DNA of 64,000 bases from Chrysomallon squamiferum (Eukaryota; Mollusca; Gastropoda; Neomphalida; Peltospiridae), in assembly GCA_012295275.1 (NCBI GenBank), contig CM022670.1, forward strand, positions 27,496,744 through 27,560,743. Direction: 5' to 3'. The position numbers and the translations under genes were made by a program. Within the stretch, counting starts at the first letter, position 1. Each line of letters begins with the position of its first letter. The notes below the pieces were generated by a model. It had not been told where the DNA came from. It saw only the letters and a program-made list of their open reading frames with translations, and did not search any database. Positions 54,651-64,000 of this stretch are shown in pieces.

Positions 54651-55254
54651 ATACAAATTAAAATAAATAATAAAATAAAAATTACATAAAGCCGACAAAA
54701 TTTTTGGAATACACAAAATCATTTATTAAGGATGATATTCAATATTTTTAAGATTTTTTTTTTTTTAACTTGGCTATATTCTGGAAACACTGGAAATCTG
54801 ATAGAATATTTTTTATATATATTAAAATTTAAGTGTTAAAAACAAGTGACTGGGAAATAGCAAATAACAATTTTAATAAATATATTATTTTTTTTTTTTT
54901 TTTTTTATTCTTTTTATAAATCGAAAGATAATCAAAAAGGTAACCAACAGCAAACGTTTTTGAACACACAAAATGATATTTGTAAGATTTCTTTTCTTCA
55001 ACTCGGTTGTATTGTGGAAATACTGGTAACTTGATACAAAATGTTTTAAATATATTTAAATTTAAGGTATAAAAACAAGTGATCAGGAAGTAGCCAATTA
55101 ATATTTTAATGCTAAATTATTCTATCTTTCAAAAAAAAAAAAAAAAAAAAAAAAATGGAAGAATATTTTAAAAATTAATTATAAAATGATAATAAGCAAG
55201 AGCAAAATTTTCGGAATACACAAAGTGATTTATCAATGATCATATTCAATATTT

Positions 55255-55288
<34 letters not shown>

Positions 55289-56640
55289 CTTCGCTATATT
55301 GTGGAAATACTGGTAATTTCATAGAATATTTTTTATATATATTAAAATTTAAGTGATAAAAACAAGTGACTAGGAAAAAGCCAGTAACTATTTTAATAAA
55401 ACTATTAAATTTATTTTATAGGTTATTAAAGGTAATCAAAAAATGATGACTTGATACAATATGTTTTAAATATATTTAAATTTAAGGTATAAAAACAAGT
55501 GATCAGGAAGTAGCCAATTAATATTTTAATGCTAAATTATTCTATCTTTCAAAAAAAAAAAAAAAAAAAAAAAAAAAATAAAAAAAAAAATTAAAAAAAA
55601 AATTAAAAAAAAATTAAATGAAAATTAAAAAATTATTATAAAATGATTATTCTATCTATCAAAAATAAATAAATAAATAAACCAATAAATAAATAAATAA
55701 ATAAAATATATTTAAATTTAAGGTATAAAAACAAGTGATCAGGAAGTAGCCAATTAATATTTTAATGCTAAATTATTCTATCTTTCAAAAAAAAAAAAAA
55801 AAAAAAAAAATGGAAGAATATTTTAAAAATTAATTATAAAATGATAATAAGCAAGAGCAAAATTTTCGGAATACACAAAGTGATTTATCAATGATCATAC
55901 TAAATATTTGTAAGATTTTTTTTTTCAGTTTGGCTATATTGTGGAAATACAGGTAATTTGATAGAAGATTTTTATATATATTAAAATTTAAGTGATAAAA
56001 ACAAGTGACTAGGAAAAAGACAGTAACTATTTTAATAAAACTTAAATTTATTTTATAGGTTATTAAAGGTAATCAAAAAATGATGAATAACTAACAGCAA
56101 AAATTTTTGAACACACAAAATGACATTTATAAGATTTCTTTTTTAGAATATTAGTTTAAACAAAGATGTGTTAAATAGTATTAACTACAGTTTGCAGCAA
56201 ATAACAGGCTACAATCCAAGAGGGAACAAGGTTTAACATGAATGAATACCTATGCATTAGAAACACACCTAAAACAAGTGATCAGGAAATAGCCAATTAC
56301 TATTCTAAGTTAAAATTATTCTATCTATCGAAAGCAAAATGAAACAAAAAATAAAAACAAAAGAAATAAATAAAATAAAAATTAATTAAAGCTGACAAAA
56401 TTTTCAGAATACACAAAATCATTTATTAAGGATGATATTCGATATTTGTAAGATTCTTTTCTTCAACTTGGCTGTATTGTGGAAATACTGGTAACTTAAA
56501 ATTTAAGTGATAAAAAGAAGTGACTGGGAAATGGCCAATAATTTTAATGAAACATTTTATGATAAAATGGTAATCAAAAAATGATAAATAACCAACCTGA
56601 AAATTTTCTGTATACACCAAATGGTATTGGTAAAAAAAAA
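51840..56640. repeat. Satellite array A: about 340-bp units with a 1.425-kb higher-order repeat
   Basis: The phrase GATCAGGAAGTAGCCAATTA recurs at about 52261, 52600, 53658, 54025, 55081, 55499 and 55738, each followed by CTAAATTATTCTATC, a poly-A run of 16-45 bases, a roughly 110-bp AT-rich spacer, a poly-T run of 8-33 bases, then TATTGTGGAAATACTGG. The adjacent pair at 52261/52600 gives a 339-bp period. A larger block starting TAGATGTAGCAAATACCAGG repeats at 53029 and 54453, a 1.425-kb period, with near-identical content for about 0.9 kb before rearrangement. In some units the A-run is replaced by (AAAT)n (53166-53232, 54588-54653). No coding potential. Confidence 0.93.
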
Positions 56641-57800
56641 TAAAAATAAAATATTGAACTTAAATAACAATAAAGCAAAAATGAATTAATAACATGATAA
56701 TAAGCAACAGCAAAATTTTCAGAATACATAATTACTATTTTAATGTCAAATTATTCTATCTTCAAAAAAAAAAACAAACAAAAAAATAAAATTAAAATAA
56801 ACGATAAATAAAAACGAATTAAAAACATGATAATAAGCAACAGCAAAATTTTCAAAATACATAATTACTATTTTAATGTCAAATTATTCTGACTTTCAAA
56901 AAACAAAACAAACAAAAAAATTTAAAATTAAAATAAACAATAAATAAAAAAATGAATTAAAAACAACATGATAATAAGCAACAGCAAAATTTTCAGAATA
57001 CATAATTACTGTTTTAATGTCAAATTATTCTATCTCAAAAAAAACAACAATCAAAAAAAAAAAAAAAATAAAATTAAAATAAACAATAAATAAAAAATGA
57101 ATTAAAAACATGATAATAACAACAGCAAAATTTTCAAAATACATAATTACTATTTTAATGTCAAATTATTCTGACTTTCAAAAACAAAACAAACAAAAAA
57201 AAATTTAAAATTAAAATAACAATAAAGCAAAAAATGAATTAAAAACATGATAATAAGCAACAGCAAAATTTTCAGAATACATAATTACTGTTTTAATGTC
57301 AAATTATTCTATCTTTCAAAAAAAAAAAAACAAAAAAAAAAATAAAATTAAAATAAATTCTGACTTTCAAAAACAAAATAAACAAAAAAATGAATTAAAA
57401 AACATGATAATAAGCAACAGCAAAATTTTCAGAATACATAATTACTATTTTAGTGTCAAATTATTCTAACTTTCAAAAAAAAAAAAAAAAAAAGAAACAA
57501 AAGAAAATTAAAATTAAAATAAACGATAAAATAAAAACGAATTAAAAACACAATAATAAGAAACAGCCAAATTTTCAGGATTATACAAATACTATTTTAA
57601 TGTCAAATTATTCTGTTTCAAAAAAAAAAAAAAAAAAAAAAAAAAATTAAAATTAAAATAAACAACTAAAAAAAAATGAATAAGAAAAAAAATTATAATA
57701 ACCAACAGCAAAATTTTCAGAATACACAATTACCATTTTAATGTCAAATTATTCTATCTTTCAAAAAAAACAAAAAAAAAAAAAATTTTTTTAAATTAAA
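56640..57800. repeat. Satellite array B: about 140-bp units derived from array A
   Basis: About eight copies of a unit containing ATGATAATAAGCAACAGC, AAAATTTTCAGAATACATAA and TTACTATTTTAATGTCAAAT, then an A-rich tail, starting near 56695, 56828, 56968, 57107, 57247, 57405, 57550 and 57695. Each unit equals two separated pieces of the array A unit joined together, with the poly-T core missing. Confidence 0.9.
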
Positions 57801-58435
57801 ATAAACAATAAAGTAAAAACCATATAAAACAGCAACTGGCCAATCAAAGCTAATATCTTTTTTTGCCAGAAATAAAGCTTGACATTTTTGGCAAAGGATA
57901 TCATAAATTATAACTTTGTGTATAGTTATTTAATTACATTACAAATTTTTTTATACACTATTTCATCTACATTTAATTGTATGAATTCAAAAAATACATA
58001 TTTCCAATTATCTCACCATAAAAAAACAAAACAAAAATTAAAAAAAAAAAAAAATTAAATAAAATGTTCAAAAGATAGAAAACAATTTTTTTTTAAATTA
58101 GAAAATGATGAATAAGCATGAATTAAAAAAAAAAAAAGGTATATATTTCCAATTATCTGACCAAACTATTTTTTTTTATAATTTAAAAATCACGATAATT
58201 TTCCACTTTGAAAATTGAATTTCATATTCTGATTTACAGAAATTTTCTAAATCATTCAGAAAAAAAAAGACAGACTGATAGAAAATATTATAATGACATT
58301 TTAAAACATATTGCAAACAGCAGTTTCTGTACTATACTGGCTATGTGATTGCATTAGAATTATTTAGCATTTGACAGAGAAGTTCAACTGTGTAGGAAAA
58401 GGTAATGCCACTAATTACAATAATAATAACAATGA

Positions 58436-58473
<38 letters not shown>

Positions 58474-58540
58474 TAAACAATTTTATGAATAATAAAATTA
58501 CACATGCATGTGTATAAAGTTGCCATGCACTCTTGTTTTA
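57801..58540. other. Spacer between satellite arrays B and C
   Basis: AT-rich, with a short duplicated phrase (TATTTCCAATTATCT at about 57999 and 58145) and an (AAT)n run at 58436-58473. No gene seen. Confidence 0.7.
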
Positions 58541-61270
58541 GCTATTACCCGTCTTGTTAGTACACTTATCTACTTCTTATATTTTTCAATGTTGTTATAC
58601 CAGTACTTTTATTCTTAGAATAAAACCTTTTTGCTGAATTTAAACAAATTTTTTTTTTTAAACAAAAAATAACCGAGTTAAAAAAAAAAGACTACCTCTT
58701 CACTTGTGTGAATAGATAGATACTGATATAATAGATACTATTGACAGAGACACACATATTAAAATTTAAGTGATAAAGAATATAATGCTTATTTATATAT
58801 ATATATATATATTATATATTTTACAGTTTTCTGAATAAATATTAAAAACTTTTAGAATCATAAAAGATTTTTTTTCAGTATTTTAAAAAAAATAAAATAA
58901 AGAAATGAACAATATTAATTTATAAAAAAAAAAGAAAAAAGGACAAAAAAAAAACTACCTTTTCACAGATATGAGTAGTTTTATATATGTTGATGTTGAG
59001 AACATAATCAATGGCTTATATGATGCTTATATGATATTTAGCTATTTCCCCGTCTTGTTAGTACTTATCTTATCTTCTTATATTTTTACAAATATGAGTA
59101 CTTTTATTCTTAGAATAAAACCTTTTTGCTGAATTTAAGCAATTTTTTTTTTAAAAAAAAAAATAAATGAGTTAATGAAAAAGACTACCTCTTCACTTGT
59201 GTGAATAGATAGATACTGATATAATAGATACTATTGACAGAGACACACATATTAAAATTTAAGTGATAAAGAATATAATGCTTATTATATATATATATAT
59301 TTTACAGTTTTCTGAATAAATATTAAAAACTTTTAGAATCATAAAAGATTTTTTTTCAGTATTTAAAAAAAATAAAATAAAGAAATGAACAATATTAATT
59401 TACAAAAAAAAAAGAAAAAAGGACAAAAAAGCTAAAAGTAAAAAAATTATAAGCAACAAAAAAAAAAACCTTTTCACAGATATGAGTAGTTTTATATATG
59501 TTGATGTTGATGTTGAGAACATAATCAATGGCTTATATGATGCTTATATGATATTTAGCTATTTCCCCGTCTTGTTTAGTACTTATCTACTTCTTATATT
59601 TTTTACAATGTTGTTATACCAGTACTTTTATTCTTAGAATAAAACCTTTTTTGCTGAATTTAAACAAATTTTTTTTTAAACAAAAATAACCTGAGTTAAT
59701 GAAAAAAGACTACCTCTTCACTTGTGTGAATAGATAGATACTGATATAATAGATACTATTGACAGAGACACACATATTAAAATTTAAGTGATAAAGAATA
59801 TAATATTTATATATATATATATATTTTACAGTTTTCTGAATAAATATTAAAAACTTTTAGAATAAAAAAAAAGATTTTTTTCAGTATTTAAAAAAAAAAT
59901 AAAATAAAGAAATGAACAATATTAATTTACAAAAAAAAAAGAAAAAAGGACAAAAAAGCTAAAAGTAAAAAAATTATAAGCAACAAAAAAAAAAACCTTT
60001 TCACAGATATGAGTAGTTTTATATATGTTGATGTAACAGATGTTGAGAACATAATCAATGGCTTATATGATGCTTATATGATATTTAGCTATTTCCCCGT
60101 CTTGTTAGTACTTATCTACTTCTTATATTTTTACAATGTTGTTATACCAGTACTTTTATTCTTAGAATAAAACCTTTTTTGCTGAATTTAAACAAAATTT
60201 TTTTTAAACAAAAATAACCTGAGTTAATGAAAAAAGACTACCTCTTCACTTGTGTGAATAGATAGATACTGATATAATAGATACTATTGTATACAGACAC
60301 ACATATTAAAATTTAAGTGATAAAGAATATAATGCTTATTATATATATATATATTTTACAGTTTTCTGAATAAATATTAAAAACTTTTAGAACCATAAAT
60401 TTTTTTTTCAGTATTTAAAAAAAATAAAATAAAGAAATGAACAATATTAATTTACAAAAAAAAAAAGAAAAAAGGACAAAAAAGCTAAAAGTAAAAAAAT
60501 TATAAGCAACAAAAAAAAAAACCTTTTCACAGATATGAGTAGTTTTATATATGTTGATGTAACAGATGTTGAGAACATAATCAATGGCTTATATGATGCT
60601 TATATGATATTTAGCTATTTCCCCGTCTTGTTAGTACTTATCTACTTCTTATATTTTTACAATGTTGTTATACCAGTACTTTTATTCTTAGAATAAAACC
60701 TTTTTTGCTGAATTTAAACAAAATTTAAAAAAAAAAAAATAACCTGAGTTAATGAAAAAAAAGACTACCTCTTCACTTGTGTGAATAGATAGATACTGAT
60801 ATAATAGATACTGTATACAGACACACATATTAAAATTTAAGTGATAAAGAATATAATGCTTATTATATATATATATTTTACAGTTTTCTGAATAAATATT
60901 AACAACTTTTAGAACCATAAATTTTTTTTTCAGTATTTAAAAAAAATAAAATAAAGAAATGAACAATATTAATTTAAAAAAAAAAAAAAAAAAAAAAGGA
61001 CAAAAAAAGCTAAAAGTAAAAAAATTATAAGCAACAAAAAAAAAAAACCTTTTCACAGATATGAGTAGTTTTATATATGTTGATGTAACAGATGTTGAGA
61101 ACATAATCAATGGCTTATATGATGCTTATATGATATTTAACCGTTTCCTGTCTTGTTAGTACATTCTACTACTTCTTTTATTTTTATAATTTTGTTATGC
61201 CATTACTTTTATTCTTAGAATTAAACCTTTTTACTGAATTTAAACAAATTATCTTTTTTAAACAAATATA
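58540..61270. repeat. Satellite array C: about 500-530-bp units, five to six copies
   Basis: The marker CGTCTTGTTAGTAC (or a near match) occurs at about 58550, 59051, 59569, 60099, 60624 and 61149, spacing 501, 518, 530, 525 and 525 bp. Each unit runs through TTATTCTTAGAATAAAACC, CTCTTCACTTGTGTGAATAG, ATTAAAATTTAAGTGATAAA, a short AT repeat, poly-A tracts and TCAATGGCTTATATGATGC. The inner copies are nearly identical. The outer copies (58540 and 61150) are more diverged, typical of an array homogenised in the middle. Confidence 0.93.
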
Positions 61271-61821
61271 ACCGAGATAATGATAACCTATGTCTTGCAT
61301 ATGTAAAATACGAAACTCTAAAATATTACAATATGAGTAAAATAATACACTGGTTTAGAAAGTGTAGTTTTTGCATAGTTTTTCTAGCTTTATGAAAACT
61401 TTGACCATTCTTTATATCAATTTTCCTATTCTACTTCATCTCATAAAAACAAGAATAGCATCTTTAGGTTGTAATTAAATAACATCATAGACATACAACC
61501 ATTCGGTTAAATATATAGAAATAAATAAAAAGTTAATAATCTACAAAATCAGTACATATCTGTTCTGCACATTTTGTCTTTAGGTTAATATTAAACAACA
61601 TCATTTACTTTCAACTATACATTTAAATATATGGAAATAAACAGAGTTAATAATTTAGAAGAGTGAAACTTTACATTCGACTGTGTCATTTTATCACTGA
61701 AAATGGAAAGTCTTAGTAGTGTGGAGAGGTGTTGACCTGAAATGAGAGACATCAATTATAAATTCTCTTCCAAACAATAATAATTATATATGTTTAAAAA
61801 TGTACGTGCTATAAGAAATTA

Positions 61822-62434
61822 TTACTTTAAGATGTTAAGACTGTTAATTGAAATGAAATGGTGGTATATGTTATTAAAGGGTATGTAACAGCATGACAAA
61901 AAGTCGCATACAAGAAGATAGCATTTAGACATTTTAATCAGTGGGGTGAAGGCAGTGACATGGTGTGGGGCAGGATCAGTTATCATCAAACAGCACTTCA
62001 TATTTGCCATGGCAGAGTCAATATCATCTACTGCTGGGATAATGTCTTGCAAAATTATATAATTCTCTTCTTTCGTCAGCTTAGAGATACACACATAATG
62101 TATCATAACACAGTATCTTGCCTATGTCCTTTGCCTTGAATGGAAACACATCTCATATCTTACACAGATGAACAACCTTAGAGAGGTGGAACACATGCTA
62201 CAGTAGGGATGGAATGCTACCAGAGAACACATTCACAGACTTGTCTTGGTTGTGTATTTTCAATGATATGCACAATAGATGTGTATATCTCTCATAGCTA
62301 TTACATTACCTGTCATGAAATATTCACTTATAATTCATGTAAAAACAATTCACAAGTATCTCTGATATTTTTTATTTATCTAATTAAGAGTTACTGAAAG
62401 TTTTTTCTATTATTATAATTTTTATCATGATCAA

Positions 62435-62495
<61 letters not shown>

Positions 62496-62831
62496 TAAAT
62501 ACTTTACATTAACATTGAATTGCAATATAAACTTATAATATTTTAAAATTAATCTGAAAAGTTTCTATGTAACTGATGTGGTTGAACAAATTAAATTAAA
62601 AGAGTTATAACAATACAAATTTATCCTAGACTGTTATTAATCATAAAAATTACGTGTAATCAGTTTCTTTATATTTATTGTAAACTTTAGTCACAACCTC
62701 TTCAAATAAATGTCGGTTGACAACTTTTTCTTTATTAAATATAACAAATTACTCTTTTAATTTCAACCATGTTTGAGGAGAAAACCAATACAAGGAAAAT
62801 TTTAAGAAAAAAAAGAAGATTATGGTCAAAT

Positions 62832-62870
<39 letters not shown>

Positions 62871-63952
62871 AAATTTTAATCAGCACTATAAACTACTTTT
62901 AGAAAAACAAAAATGTAAAAAGTGTAGAAAACAGATGAATCATGAAACAAAATCTTCAAATCCTGCACATCCCCAAAATAAAACAAAACAAACCACATCA
63001 CAAAAAATAAATAACAGCTATAAAATTATGTGAAGTTCTTTGAGAACCATTGTATTTGATTTCTGTGCAAATCACAGGAAAGGTGACAATATCTAACTTA
63101 CTTCATTGCAGGATCGTAAGAAATGTTTGTGCAGACTGTCGTTTGGTGGTTTGCGAATTTTCATTAAGAGTTTCCTTTTGTAACTCTCTGATGGAACATC
63201 TAGGGTGCCTGTACTTGTACCAAGGTTACGTCTGGAAGATAATTAAACATGGTATGAAAATAATATTATTATTATTGCTGGCTGAAGTTTGAATTAGTAC
63301 TGTTTAACAATAAATGTGGGGAAACAAAAGCAAAAGAAAAAACAAAACAGTACAGTTATATGTGTATTACTTCAAAAAATAAAGTCGACTACAGTTAAGA
63401 ATCTTTAATACCATGCAAAAGAACAAAAATATACTAACACTGCCAATTAATACTCGAATCACTTTTTGTTAAGATGTTACACTATCACAGTTTAATGTGT
63501 ACAGTCAACACAAAAAGCAGACATTAAGACAGTAGCAACAATAATAACAGAAAATATAACCCACAAGAAAACCACGCAATTAATGACTTAATACAGATCA
63601 TTAAGTACCAAATGAAAACTTCCAATTTTAATGGTAGTGGGCTGCACATCTGATTTTGATCTTTAGCACTGCCCGTAATTGTCATTTTCTATCACAGTTA
63701 TAATAAAACATTTTTTAAAAGGCACAATCCATCTTAGATCAGTTATCAATTTAGGTCACTAGAAAGTCGAACTATAATATAAACATTTAAAACTATTTTC
63801 ACCTAAAAGCTAGAAGATAAATGTCACTTTCATTTGATATTATTAAAAAATTATACACAGGCATCACACAAAATGTCTTACCTGTGTATTGTAGAGTAAT
63901 GAGAATTGAAAAGCGGGGTATTTTGTTTCGATTGTGAGTTTTGAAATGTATT
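61822..63952 (-). CDS. Fragment of an unrecognised minus-strand gene (two or three exons, partial)
   Basis: Product not recognised. In transcription order the proposed pieces are: the end of an exon at 63882-63952 or longer, open from a TGA and ending at a good donor (GTAAGA); an exon at 63102-63231, with acceptor TTATCTTCCAG and a strong GTAAGT donor, encoding 43 residues including LDVPSESYKRKLLMKIRKPP and SLHKHFLRSC; and possibly a terminal exon 61822-62079 (acceptor CTCTAAG, including KEENYIILQDIIPAVDD), ending at a stop. All phases agree. The middle exon is the best supported because both splice sites and the codon content look real. The terminal exon is doubtful: its second half reads like translated AT-rich DNA. 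If CDC14 continues past the window, this gene lies inside a CDC14 intron on the opposite strand. Confidence 0.42.
62437..62494. repeat. (ATT)n microsatellite
   Basis: About 19 ATT units in the proposed last intron of the minus-strand gene fragment. A poly-A run of about 32 bases follows at 62837-62868. Confidence 0.95.
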
Positions 63953-64000
63953 TCACGAGAATCTGTTTTTTTCAATTTTTTGGCTTGGCTTATTCCACTA

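Noticed and set aside
51840-61270. Regularly spaced repeats that might be read as a CRISPR array.
   Set aside because: Units are 140-525 bp, AT-rich, without unique spacers, in an intron-containing animal genome; they are satellites.
1-64000. tRNA, rRNA or other structured RNA genes.
   Set aside because: No tRNA A/B-box pair or rRNA-like stretch was seen by eye; a covariance-model scan would be needed to exclude small ones.

Overview
This is a eukaryotic (animal) nuclear window. Genes are split into many short exons with GT/AG introns, coding density is low, and the DNA is very AT-rich and loaded with ATT, TTTA, TG and poly-A/T microsatellites. The protein families (TRAPPC13, SPRY/SOCS-box, lipid phosphate phosphatase, C-type lectin, CDC14) and the texture suggest a lophotrochozoan, most likely a mollusc. 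That assignment is an inference, not proven here. Exon joins were derived by hand: each join was accepted only if GT/AG boundaries and reading phase agreed, usually with family similarity as well.

Layout. 0.5-11.6 kb (+): complete TRAPPC13, 11 exons, 408 aa. 11.6-18.0 kb: intergenic, with a short CpG-rich block near 13.3 kb and a dense cluster of transcription-factor-like motifs at 16.5-17.7 kb. 18.0-18.8 kb (-): an intronless SPRY/SOCS-box gene (SPSB3-like, 269 aa). 18.8-25.0 kb: intergenic, with a second CpG-rich block (21.3-21.5 kb) and a second motif-rich segment (24.0-24.7 kb). 25.0-29.7 kb (+): complete PLPP-type lipid phosphate phosphatase, 6 exons, 294 aa, catalytic motifs intact. 31.1-34.9 kb (-): a single-pass C-type-lectin-domain membrane protein, 7 exons, about 285 aa, convergent with PLPP. 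37.6-39.5 kb (-): an unrecognised 4-exon gene, 162 aa. 42.3 kb onward (+): the first 8 exons of a CDC14 phosphatase, arranged head-to-head with the unrecognised gene. The CDC14 catalytic exons are not visible.

A run of exactly 200 N (49973-50172) marks an assembly gap, and the sequence right after it is a decayed non-LTR retrotransposon endonuclease. From 51.8 to 61.3 kb there are three adjacent long tandem-repeat arrays: about 340 bp units inside a 1.425 kb higher-order repeat, then about 140 bp units, then about 525 bp units. They share sequence modules. The right end (61.8-64 kb) carries two or three minus-strand exons of an unrecognised gene.

Functionally the neighbours are unrelated: vesicle tethering, ubiquitin-ligase adaptor, lipid signalling, lectin-like receptor, mitotic phosphatase. 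This is a normal animal gene neighbourhood, not an operon or cassette. The most unusual items are the nested satellite block, the lectin-like receptor with a furin-like site and an ITIM-like tail, the orphan 162-aa gene, a tandem repeat that copies a splice acceptor, and two foldback elements that look like MITEs.
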